Source: a virus
DNA: 32,209 nucleotides
IMG/VR virus record: IMGVR_UViG_3300030450_002652
Location: 1-32,209 of that record
Strand: one strand, 5' to 3'
The translations under genes and the position numbers were made by a program. The notes under the pieces are model-generated. The model was not told the origin of the DNA and made no database searches. It saw only the letters and a program-made list of their open reading frames with translations. This document shows positions 17,079-22,736 of the stretch, piece by piece; the first letter of the stretch is position 1, and every line of letters begins with the position of its first letter.

Positions 17079-17219
17079 TTAATCTCCTTTAATTCTCTCC
17101 AACCATTGTTCAACTATATTAGGTTGGATTGATTCTTCGTGTTCAACGGCTTTGGATTTATCCAGAAATCTCTTGCCGTCACTTGTTATCCATACAAAGT
17201 CTAATTCGTGTTTAATCAT
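17079..17219 (-). CDS. Small hypothetical protein (46 aa)
   Basis: MIKHELDFVW ITSDGKRFLD start; ends at TAA 17079-17081, one base before the next ATG. Acidic/basic mix with a predicted C-terminal helix (IVEQWLERIKGD). The sequence reads as a start-of-helix DNA- or protein-binding stub but no family is recognised. Its tight junctions with both neighbours support it. Confidence 0.5.
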   Translation of the reverse strand: MIKHELDFVWITSDGKRFLDKSKAVEHEESIQPNIVEQWLERIKGD

Positions 17220-17222
17220 AGG

Positions 17223-17363
17223 CTACATTTCCTCCTCATCTTTTACAAACTCTACATCTATCCCATCAAATGTCCAAGTAAAAGATTCTCTGTTATAATG
17301 CACTAACTCTTGAAACATTCTTATATCTTCTTCTCCTATTGGTATTTGTATTTTTTTATTCAT
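17223..17363 (-). CDS. Small hypothetical protein (46 aa), first gene after element B
   Basis: MNKKIQIPIGEEDIRMFQEL start and acidic end (VKDEEEM). Shine-Dalgarno AAAGGG about 8 bases upstream. Lies directly downstream, in leftward sense, of control element B, so it leads the operon that continues to the HNH gene. No family recognised. Confidence 0.55.
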   Translation of the reverse strand: MNKKIQIPIGEEDIRMFQELVHYNRESFTWTFDGIDVEFVKDEEEM

Positions 17364-17388
17364 TTTTACCCTTTCTGTTATTTATTAT

Positions 17389-17461
17389 AAAAAACTTGCC
17401 CCTACAATAGCCGTTTTAAGCAAGATTATGATATAGGGCATACCTAAGTATACCCCATATC
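17389..17461 (-). promoter_or_regulatory. Leftward control element, copy B, with 32-bp dyad
   Basis: Boxes at 17450-17454 and 17440-17444 (GGTAT on the minus strand), CATAAT -10 (17425-17430), hairpin CTTGC/GCAAG (17395-17399 with 17420-17424) and T6 (17389-17394). The box area is a dyad: GATATAGGGCATAC, CTAA, GTATACCCCATATC (17430-17461), 12 of 14 positions paired. Confidence 0.6.
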
Positions 17462-17473
17462 TGATGTTTTTAT

Positions 17474-17722
17474 TTATCCTTTAATTATATTTTTAAAGTG
17501 ATAATTAAACCAATTCTGAAAATTTGAAACTTTATCTTCAGTTTTATCTGGTGTTCCATTATCATATTTTAATTTAACACTAACTAAAATAGGTTTTTTT
17601 TGATTTGGAACATCAACTTCTAAATTCCAACTTGAACCATATTCTATTAAATTACATAATTGCATAGCATCAAGTTCAATATGATTTTTAGAATCTAAAT
17701 AAATATATTCTTTATTTTTCAT
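17474..17722 (-). CDS. Hypothetical protein (82 aa)
   Basis: MKNKEYIYLDSKNHIELDAM start, ending FNYHFKNIIKG. Beta/alpha mix, one Cys, no membrane segment. Leader of about 40 bases from a good sigma70-type promoter at 17771-17800, with AAAGGG Shine-Dalgarno. No family recognised. Confidence 0.6.
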   Translation of the reverse strand: MKNKEYIYLDSKNHIELDAMQLCNLIEYGSSWNLEVDVPNQKKPILVSVKLKYDNGTPDKTEDKVSNFQNWFNYHFKNIIKG

Positions 17723-17770
17723 TTTTTTACCCTTTCGTTTATTTCAAAAAGCACATCGCCAACATTGACG

Positions 17771-17800
17771 ATAATACAAGTTACGAATAATATTTGACAA
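17771..17800 (-). promoter_or_regulatory. Leftward sigma70-type promoter, possibly bidirectional
   Basis: On the minus strand TTGTCA (17795-17800), 18-bp spacer, TATTAT (17771-17776), placed 50 bases upstream of the 82-aa gene. The plus strand also reads TTGACG (17765-17770), 17-bp spacer, TAATAT (17788-17793), so the same 36 bp could fire rightward. Confidence 0.5.
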
Positions 17801-17852
17801 TTCCTAATACTTTCTTTTACGAGGATGTAAATTTTATCATAAATTAATAGAG

Positions 17853-17923
17853 AAGAGATAGTGTGCAGAAAGGGGAAGCACTAAAAGTAGGAAGAATGAA
17901 TGAAAACCCACTACCTATCTCTT
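17853..17923. repeat. 9-bp inverted repeat with nested hairpin
   Basis: AAGAGATAG (17853-17861) pairs with CTATCTCTT (17915-17923); inside, GTGC (17863-17866) can pair with GCAC about 11 bases on. The + strand right arm runs into TTTTCTT. It overlaps the 3' end of the resolvase gene. Could end a leftward or rightward transcript, or belong to a small RNA from the rightward promoter at 17765. Confidence 0.4.
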
Positions 17924-18231
17924 TTCTTATCTAATAACCAATCGTTTAATTCTTGAACAACATAAATCTTTCCTCTGTCCTCTTTTATAATCTGGACATC
18001 TACTTCTTGTGAGGGTTTGATCCATTTCGGCAAAGCCTTACGAACTTTAGCCTGTACTTTAATATCATCCCAAGTAGCAGGGTCTGTAATAACTATATCT
18101 ACTTCTTCGTGGTGTCCTAATGCCCTGCCGTTACTACCCCAAGCACGAACACACTTAACATCGTGTAACTCAACGGCTTCTACTATTTCTCTTTCAAATC
18201 TATTTCCTTTAGCTTTGCTTTTGTTCGGCAT
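17911..18231 (-). CDS. Hjc-like Holliday junction resolvase (PD-(D/E)XK nuclease)
   Basis: 106 residues. KGNRFEREIV gives the first acidic residue (Glu13), VDIVI the catalytic Asp45, and VQAK the Q-x-K motif (Gln60, Lys62); RAWGSNGRALG lies between, as in archaeal-type Hjc and related phage resolvases. Would cut branched DNA in phage recombination or before packaging. Neighbours are other recombination genes. VRR-NUC type nucleases are the main alternative. Confidence 0.75.
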   Translation of the reverse strand: MPNKSKAKGNRFEREIVEAVELHDVKCVRAWGSNGRALGHHEEVDIVITDPATWDDIKVQAKVRKALPKWIKPSQEVDVQIIKEDRGKIYVVQELNDWLLDKKRDR

Positions 18232-18232
18232 A

Positions 18233-18820
18233 TTATCCCTCTACTCTTGTTACTTTATGTGTATATTTGTCCAATGATTCAATCTCATATTGAAGGTTAG
18301 AGCCTTTCTTTCTTACCCTTGAAATACCTATGCAATTTGCTCTCCATAACCAACCTCCTCGTATAACTTCTTTTGTTCTGTCGTAAATCATCATAGAATC
18401 TCCAATTTTAAGTTTCCTTAAATTTTCAATACAAGAATGTTTATAAATCCCTGCATTACCACTATAAAATTTACCAACCATTTTATCTTCACAAGTATTG
18501 CAATATTCTAAATTGCTTTTTTTAAGAATATTTTGACTAAAAGATTTTAGTGGCTTATAATTACCACAAGCATCACAAGTGATCTTTATTTTATCCTTTT
18601 TGTTTTGTTTATTAACATATATTCTATTTTTAGTATAATAAGATAATTCTTCTATTAATCTATTTGCTTGTTTTTTATTTAAATGTCCCCAATGGTCGCA
18701 AAATTGAGAGGAACTTAGACTACCTTTTTTATATACTCTTATAGAAAACTTACCTCCTCTTTCAGATGTTTTTAATTCAAGATTCTTTTTACCATCAGGA
18801 CTTTCTACTATCAATTTCAT
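18233..18820 (-). CDS. Zinc-finger-containing hypothetical protein (195 aa)
   Basis: Residues about 81-110 hold CDACGNYKPLKSF...CNTCEDK, a four-Cys zinc ribbon of the type that joins HNH endonuclease-like and DNA-binding phage proteins. N-terminal half has an FSIRVYKKG strand and a helix LNKKQANRLIEELSYY. The C-terminal half (about 130-195, IGDSMMIYDR...) is beta-rich. No catalytic HNH pattern is clear. Starts one base after the previous gene's stop. Confidence 0.6.
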   Translation of the reverse strand: MKLIVESPDGKKNLELKTSERGGKFSIRVYKKGSLSSSQFCDHWGHLNKKQANRLIEELSYYTKNRIYVNKQNKKDKIKITCDACGNYKPLKSFSQNILKKSNLEYCNTCEDKMVGKFYSGNAGIYKHSCIENLRKLKIGDSMMIYDRTKEVIRGGWLWRANCIGISRVRKKGSNLQYEIESLDKYTHKVTRVEG

Positions 18821-19012
18821 TTACTGCTCCTCTTTTAAATCATTAATTCTATCTTGTAAAGTATCTATATCGTCAAAACCATTTAATTGTATAACCATAT
18901 CTGTCATTGAAGAAACACACCAAACGCAAAAAGAAACTGGAGATATACCAAAGTTACCAATTATATCGCCATTATCTTCTTCTATTTCACTATCACATAT
19001 ATTACAATTCAT
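18821..19012 (-). CDS. Small zinc-ribbon protein (63 aa)
   Basis: CNIC (3-6) and CVWC (29-32) give a four-Cys metal site; the rest is acidic with a C-terminal helix IDTLQDRINDLKEEQ. Its stop touches the start of the 195-aa gene and its start overlaps the preceding stop by one base (TAATG). Likely a small nucleic-acid or protein-binding module; no family recognised. Confidence 0.55.
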   Translation of the reverse strand: MNCNICDSEIEEDNGDIIGNFGISPVSFCVWCVSSMTDMVIQLNGFDDIDTLQDRINDLKEEQ

Positions 19013-19230
19013 TAATCTTTCCTAAAAGAAATGTCGGCTAAAATTGACTGATATACCCACCAACATTTTCCATTGTTTGTGTATCTTAATATAATATCTT
19101 TTGCTTTGCTTTTTTTCTTTCTATTATAATATTTCTGACAATCTCTACAATAAGTGGTGTTGCTATATCCGTCTTTATTCCAATCTTTACGATTCTTTTG
19201 GATTTTGCATCTCGGACATTTCTTCATCAA
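19012..19230 (-). CDS. Small HNH-like/zinc-binding protein (72 aa)
   Basis: CPRC (5-8) and CRDC (28-31) pairs followed by QKYYNRKKKSKAK. The pattern CPRCK...W.....YCRDCQ is the first half of many phage HNH endonucleases, but the C-terminal histidines that would complete one are missing; the protein ends at NGKCWWVYQSILAD. A second ATG at 19227 is equally good. Probably a degenerate or minimal DNA-binding form. Confidence 0.5.
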   Translation of the reverse strand: MMKKCPRCKIQKNRKDWNKDGYSNTTYCRDCQKYYNRKKKSKAKDIILRYTNNGKCWWVYQSILADISFRKD

Positions 19231-19336
19231 TTCTCCTTATCTCATCAAGTGTTTTACCTGCTAATTCAGATACATCAGAATCCATATCTCTAATCATCTT
19301 TAAAGTATTAATTGCTAATTCAAGTCTTTTGTCCAC
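19187..19336 (-). CDS. Small coiled-coil protein, GTG start (49 aa)
   Basis: GTG at 19336 with AGGAG four bases upstream; reads VDKRLELAINTLKMIRDMDS and stops at 19187-19189. Acidic, predicted helical. It overlaps the end of the upstream gene by 17 bases and the start of the zinc-binding gene at 19230 by 44 bases, which is more overlap than usual; the good Shine-Dalgarno and acidic helical product favour it being real. Confidence 0.4.
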   Translation of the reverse strand: MDKRLELAINTLKMIRDMDSDVSELAGKTLDEIRRIDEEMSEMQNPKES

Positions 19337-19784
19337 GAAACTCCTTTAGTATGTTTTTGATCTCTTGTTTTGAAGCAGGTTCTTCTTTCGCCCACTTTTT
19401 CTTTTGTTTATACAAATGTTCGTTTGATTTTTCGTGTCGGCTTTTAACTACTGCCGTCTTATTAGGGTTCTTCATAGCTCTAGCCAACCAATTATTACAA
19501 AATTTCTTGAAATCTTTTTTAGCATTACCTGTATTAGATAATAGCCAAGCCTTTGCTAAATTTAATTCTGATTCTATATCTACATTAGGATATGCCTCTC
19601 GCCAGATTTGTAGGATGTTTTGTGTGCGAATGACTTTGTCAAAGAAAGATTTGACTTTATCAGGATAGGCAATAGGCATACCCTTTGTAGTTATATCCTC
19701 ATCAAATAACAACTTTTTGAAGTCCTCAATGGAAACCCATTGTGGCTTCTCATCTCCTCTTTTTATTGCTATTTTTATACTCAC
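19320..19784 (-). CDS. Replication-associated hypothetical protein (154 aa)
   Basis: Residues about 65-107 read YPNVDIESELNLAKAWLLSN...KKDFKKFCNNWLARA. This helix-turn motif recurs at the C-terminus of phage replication initiator and helicase-loader-like proteins, where it is thought to bind the helicase or DNA. C-terminus is highly charged. It sits beside a winged-helix gene, as replication initiators often do. The catalytic or DNA-binding half is not present, so this may be one subunit of a split initiator. Confidence 0.5.
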   Translation of the reverse strand: MSIKIAIKRGDEKPQWVSIEDFKKLLFDEDITTKGMPIAYPDKVKSFFDKVIRTQNILQIWREAYPNVDIESELNLAKAWLLSNTGNAKKDFKKFCNNWLARAMKNPNKTAVVKSRHEKSNEHLYKQKKKWAKEEPASKQEIKNILKEFRGQKT

Positions 19785-20051
19785 TTAGAAGGAATATATT
19801 GGGGTTATTGTTCTCTTGGTTATAGGGCATTTAATTTTATTAACACCCTCAAATACTTTTCCATTCTTTTTCAAAGTATTTATTCTTCCACTTACAGAAC
19901 TTTTCTCAAAACCAGTTAGTGCAGATATTTCAGACAAACTCAATCCACCTCGTTTTTCTTTTAGGATTTGTAATATCCTTTGTTCTTGGGATAGCTTTTT
20001 ACCCTCAACTTTTAGTTGATTATAAGATAATTTACTTGTTTCTCTTATCAT
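19785..20051 (-). CDS. Winged-helix DNA-binding protein (88 aa)
   Basis: Residues 22-62 (EQRILQILKEKRGGLSLSEISALTGFEKSSVSGRINTLKKNGKVF) have the helix-turn-helix plus wing of MarR/LexA-like small regulators and initiators: 'LSEISALTGFEKSSVSGRINTL' is the recognition unit. The C-terminal KCPITKRTITPIYSF would be the wing strand. It may act with the adjacent replication-like protein at the origin. Confidence 0.65.
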   Translation of the reverse strand: MIRETSKLSYNQLKVEGKKLSQEQRILQILKEKRGGLSLSEISALTGFEKSSVSGRINTLKKNGKVFEGVNKIKCPITKRTITPIYSF

Positions 20052-20067
20052 TCTTTATTCTCCTTTA

Positions 20068-20337
20068 TTAAAATGGAATGTCATCAGATTGTGATGATCC
20101 ACTTTGGTTATAGTGTTCAAGTGCTAATTGATTCACTTTTTGTTTTAGTGTTTTATCGGCAAAGACAGTATCGTTGTATTCGTCATCTTTGTTTTTCTGG
20201 CTTGGGAATCCTGCAAACATTCCGTTTGCTCCCTCTATAATTTTAAAGCCTTTTATAGTAAAGCCGTCTTCTGTTTCTAAATCAAAGAAAGCCTTAACTT
20301 TTCCCCAATCGCCTTTGTTCATTCTACTTATTTTCAT
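20068..20337 (-). CDS. SpoVG-like protein with SSB-type acidic tip
   Basis: Residues 12-66 (GKVKAFFDLETEDGFTIKGFKIIEGANGMFAGFPSQKNKDDEY) follow the SpoVG fold signature, where KIIEG.NG.F..MPS is diagnostic. The protein ends SQSDDIPF, the conserved acidic-hydrophobic tip of bacterial single-stranded DNA-binding proteins that recruits SSB partners. SpoVG proteins bind DNA and RNA. A combined reading is a phage ssDNA-binding or helper protein. Shine-Dalgarno AGGAG inside the preceding gene; overlap 14 bases. Confidence 0.75.
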   Translation of the reverse strand: MKISRMNKGDWGKVKAFFDLETEDGFTIKGFKIIEGANGMFAGFPSQKNKDDEYNDTVFADKTLKQKVNQLALEHYNQSGSSQSDDIPF

Positions 20338-20476
20338 CTGCTAACTCCTTTGCTTTTTTTAAAGTTTCTTCAAGTTCTGTGATTGTGTAGTATGCTTTGT
20401 GGAAATGTATTGTTAAATCATTTCTATCAAAACTTACTGCTTTTTCTTTTCTGTGTAAGATTATTTCTTCTTTCAT
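20324..20476 (-). CDS. Small hypothetical protein (50 aa)
   Basis: MKEEIILHRKEKAVSFDRND start, stop TAG 20324-20326. Predicted helical C-terminus (ITELEETLKKAKELADENK). Overlaps the upstream gene by 4 bases (ATGA) and the SpoVG-like gene by 14. It supplies the Shine-Dalgarno for the SpoVG-like gene. No family recognised. Confidence 0.5.
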   Translation of the reverse strand: MKEEIILHRKEKAVSFDRNDLTIHFHKAYYTITELEETLKKAKELADENK

Positions 20477-20625
20477 TCTTTCTCCTTTTTTGTGTCTTTA
20501 TACATTTCTTCTGGGTCAAATACATTAAACTCTATTACAACCTTATCTCCAAACATTTTCATAATTTTATCTGCGAAATCCTTACACTCATATTTAAGTT
20601 CAGTTATTAATAAATCATTCTTCAT
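20473..20625 (-). CDS. Small hypothetical protein (50 aa)
   Basis: MKNDLLITELKYECKDFADK start, stop TGA 20473-20475, overlapping the next ATG as ATGA. Hydrophobic/charged helix then VVIEFNVFDPEE. Starts one base after the preceding gene stop. No family recognised. Confidence 0.5.
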   Translation of the reverse strand: MKNDLLITELKYECKDFADKIMKMFGDKVVIEFNVFDPEEMYKDTKKEKE

Positions 20626-20626
20626 T

Positions 20627-21190
20627 CTACTTACCATACCTTTCTAATATGTTTTGATTTATTTTAAGTATATTGGTTTTTATCTTTTGATATTTTTCTA
20701 AATCGTCAAATTCTCTTCCATATGTTTTTTCTTTTTCTACATCATCTTCTGTCCAATATGTCATTTCTTCCATAGCTGGTTGGTCGTGAATGTCGCCATA
20801 GACATTGCCCATATGTCCTTCATCAATTAATCTATCTGTAGTTCTTGTAAGCATTTCAAGAAATTCTTTTTCTCTTTTAATAAGTTTATTTAAATCACTC
20901 ACATAAACATTAGTTATAATTTGTGAAGCCTCAACAATATTAAGTTTATCAAGAAATTTATCTTGTGATTCTTTACTAAATGAACAAGTTAAATTATCAT
21001 AAGGATTAGATGTAATTTCTTCAAGAGTCATTTCTTTTATCATTTCCGTATAATCATCTTCGTTTAGTGCATCGTCATTCTGATTTATTGCATCGTAACA
21101 CCCACAAATTTTTAAATCTATAAATGAAGGATTATGCCCTTTGATAAATTCCCTAATTTTATCTTTTTGTTTTATTGTTGCTTTTTTCAT
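20627..21190 (-). CDS. Hypothetical protein, acidic (187 aa)
   Basis: Very acidic with helical stretches (LIKREKEFLEMLTRTTDRLIDE) and a C-terminal coil. Two Cys early (ICGC). GGAGGGG Shine-Dalgarno lies in the preceding small gene. No family recognised; it lies in the recombination/replication block, so an anti-host or accessory DNA role is possible but not shown. Confidence 0.55.
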   Translation of the reverse strand: MKKATIKQKDKIREFIKGHNPSFIDLKICGCYDAINQNDDALNEDDYTEMIKEMTLEEITSNPYDNLTCSFSKESQDKFLDKLNIVEASQIITNVYVSDLNKLIKREKEFLEMLTRTTDRLIDEGHMGNVYGDIHDQPAMEEMTYWTEDDVEKEKTYGREFDDLEKYQKIKTNILKINQNILERYGK

Positions 21191-21192
21191 TC

Positions 21193-21339
21193 TTACCCCT
21201 CCTCCGTTCTTGAAGCATCATAATAAATAGTAATTTTATCTTGTTCTGGCGATACTTCAAATTCTTCACAAAACTCTTTCCAAGTTCCAAAAGAGTAGTC
21301 TTCTTTTATTAAATTTAATGGTGTTAATTCATTGTTCAT
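21193..21339 (-). CDS. Small hypothetical protein (48 aa), paralogue of 22883 gene
   Basis: MNNELTPLNLIKEDYSFGTW then KEFCEEF...EQDKITIYY. Aligns with the C-terminal half of the 22737-23093 frame: (D)Y/F...WK..C....V....DK.TI.Y. Ends in the GGAGG used by the next gene. Overlap with the preceding gene is 4 bases. Function unknown. Confidence 0.55.
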   Translation of the reverse strand: MNNELTPLNLIKEDYSFGTWKEFCEEFEVSPEQDKITIYYDASRTEEG

Positions 21340-21557
21340 AGTATCTCCCCTTTGAATTTTTCAACAAAACCTTTTAATAATGGGTGATCATTTTTATTAT
21401 AATCATATTCTAGTGTTTTGTGTTCTATTTTCGGCTTTGTAGGATTTATAGGAATGCCGTATTCAGATATATTATAAGCACTTTCTTCATACCAAATACA
21501 ATTCTCACACCCTTTGCATTCTTTAAGGTGTTTTTGTGCTTCTTTATACATACTCAT
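21336..21557 (-). CDS. Small Cys-containing protein (73 aa)
   Basis: Contains LKECKGCENCIWYE (residues 12-25), a three-Cys cluster that might bind metal. Start either at 21557 or the second Met (21551). Otherwise Lys/Glu/Asn-rich. Couples to the annealing-protein gene at 21557 by an overlapping stop/start. No family recognised. Confidence 0.5.
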   Translation of the reverse strand: MSMYKEAQKHLKECKGCENCIWYEESAYNISEYGIPINPTKPKIEHKTLEYDYNKNDHPLLKGFVEKFKGEIL

Positions 21558-22153
21558 TACAATTTCCCCCCTAATTGATTGTCTAAGTCTTGATTTATAG
21601 ATTCGGCTTCTTCATTCTCAAAGTTTTGAATTGTGCTTTTCATTTTATTAAGAACTCTTTGATAATTAGTTTGATTTGAATCTTTCCTTATTTCATCTTT
21701 GACTTTATTTCTTTTGCCGTCAAATGCTTTGTGTTTTATAAGGTTATCAAACTCTTTGGCTTGTTCTTCTGTCCTGTATTCTTCGGCAGGTTTTTTGAAA
21801 TCCTCTGCTTCTACATCAGAATAAACTCCATACTCATAAGCATTTATAAGTGCTAGACATACTCTATCTTTGGCTCTTTTTTCTGCCATAGCCAACAAGT
21901 AAAGGTTCTTACAATTTTTTGTGTCTGCTTCGCCTGTTTTCCACATTACAACATCGCCCTTTTTACCTGTGACAACCATTCTTACTAAATCTTTTTCAGA
22001 ATTTATAATTTGTGGTGGTGCAAATGTTATACTTTCAATGTGTGCTATTTTCTGACAAGCGTCATGTGTTATAATCCATTTCTTGCTTCTGGATTCTTGC
22101 CAATAGTCTGATTCTGTTAAATTATACTTTTTTGCTAGTTCTTTCATATTCAT
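21557..22153 (-). CDS. Candidate single-strand annealing / recombination protein
   Basis: 198 residues. The pattern TGKKGDVVMWKTGEADTKNC, YLLAMAEKRAKDRVCLALINAYEYG and VYSDVEAEDF is that of a group of phage proteins predicted to be Rad52-like or Erf-like annealers: a conserved GEA, an [M]AEKRAKDR helix and an E-rich end. It lies beside SpoVG-like, resolvase and NinB-like genes, which fits a phage recombination set. The C-terminus has a disordered acidic tail. Exact superfamily is unproven by eye. Confidence 0.6.
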   Translation of the reverse strand: MNMKELAKKYNLTESDYWQESRSKKWIITHDACQKIAHIESITFAPPQIINSEKDLVRMVVTGKKGDVVMWKTGEADTKNCKNLYLLAMAEKRAKDRVCLALINAYEYGVYSDVEAEDFKKPAEEYRTEEQAKEFDNLIKHKAFDGKRNKVKDEIRKDSNQTNYQRVLNKMKSTIQNFENEEAESINQDLDNQLGGKL

Positions 22154-22166
22154 TCTTTTGATCTCC

Positions 22167-22385
22167 TTAAATTTCGTAATATGTGATTCGTTTTTTAGTG
22201 CAGTTAGGGTAGAGTTTTTCTACCGATGTGTTTAAAATTCTTGATAATTGTTTTAATCTTTCTTGGTTTGGCTTTCTAGTGCCTTTAATATAACCACTTA
22301 GTATGCTTGGGTGTAAGTCCATTTTAGAGCAAATATAAGTATTTTTTAAACCTTTGCTCTTTATAACTTCTTTTAATCTATTCAT
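22167..22385 (-). CDS. Cro/CI-type helix-turn-helix regulator
   Basis: 72 residues. MNRLKEVIKSKGLKNTYICS then MDLHPSILSGYIKGTRKPNQERLKQLSRILNTSVEKLYP is the full XRE helix-turn-helix with the typical 'SGYIKGTRKPN' recognition and 'LYP' end. A small repressor of the phage, lacking any catalytic domain. Leftward promoter TTGTAT-18-TATTAT (22420-22449) lies upstream, and a TTTACA half-site (22415-22420) touches it, which matches operators in the 26 kb intergenic region. Confidence 0.85.
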   Translation of the reverse strand: MNRLKEVIKSKGLKNTYICSKMDLHPSILSGYIKGTRKPNQERLKQLSRILNTSVEKLYPNCTKKRITYYEI

Positions 22386-22419
22386 TTGTAATCTCCATTT
22401 ATAATCAATTTTAATTTAC

Positions 22420-22449
22420 ATAATATATAATAATTATTTAAATATACAA
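22420..22449 (-). promoter_or_regulatory. Leftward promoter of the HTH regulator
   Basis: TTGTAT (22444-22449 on the minus strand), 18-bp spacer, TATTAT (22420-22425). It faces the rightward promoter at 22478-22505 back to back, as repressor and target promoters do in lambdoid switches. TTTACA (22415-22420) at its edge could be an autoregulatory half-site. Confidence 0.45.
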
Positions 22450-22477
22450 AATTATTTATTATTTTTTTTTTATTTCT

Positions 22478-22505
22478 TTTATAATTCATTTTATTTGTTT
22501 ATAAT
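22478..22505 (+). promoter_or_regulatory. Rightward promoter with perfect TATAAT
   Basis: TATAAT (22500-22505) with TTTATA 16 bases upstream (22478-22483). The start site expected about 7 bases after the -10 box falls at 22511-22513, the first bases of the pseudoknot. No rightward ORF follows. Confidence 0.5.
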
Positions 22506-22510
22506 AATCC

Positions 22511-22710
22511 TTGTTATTTGGTTTGGCTTATTACTTTTGGCGAATAACAATTATAACGAACTACCAAAAGGGATCACAAAGTTCAAGGTGAGGACGAATT
22601 ATAATACACCTGTGATGAAAAAAATATTATAAGCTATCTTCCACAATGTGAGGGATATAATAGCAGTCATTCTCAGATTAAAAGTCTGGGAATAAGGACT
22701 GCTATACCAA
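22511..22710 (+). ncRNA. Candidate structured RNA with H-type pseudoknot
   Basis: Three elements on the + strand. (1) Pseudoknot: 22511-22520 pairs with 22541-22550 (10 bp, one G-U), and CTTTTGG 22534-22540 pairs with CCAAAAG 22564-22570 (7 bp). Order a-b-a'-b', no base between b and a'; loops 13 and 13. (2) ATCACA 22573-22578 with TGTGAT 22611-22616, and GGTG 22587-22590 with CACC 22607-22610, an 8-base bulge between. (3) 22660-22668 with 22697-22705 and 22669-22677 with 22685-22693, 18 bp with one G-U, loop TTAAAAG, a single AAG bulge. G-U pairs favour the + strand. A T-run terminator was not seen, so the 3' end is uncertain. No protein can be read. Confidence 0.55.
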
Positions 22711-22726
22711 ATATAAGGGATATAAT
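22651..22726. repeat. 11-bp direct repeat flanking the 3' hairpin
   Basis: AGGGATATAAT occurs at 22651-22661 and again at 22716-22726, one copy on each side of the 18-bp hairpin, 65 bases apart. It could be a protein-binding pair or part of an origin. Confidence 0.5.
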
Positions 22727-22736
22727 TTATAAACAT

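Noticed and set aside
22511-22570. SAM-II or preQ1 riboswitch
   Set aside because: Topology is similar but the conserved cores of those classes are not seen, and no rightward gene lies downstream.
22669-22693. A true tRNA-Lys gene at the hairpin
   Set aside because: No acceptor stem, D arm or T arm (GGTTCGAATCC-type) surrounds the anticodon-like loop on either strand.
22386-22736. CRISPR array or IS element in the gene-free region
   Set aside because: No regular repeat-spacer order, no transposase and no terminal inverted repeats with target duplication.
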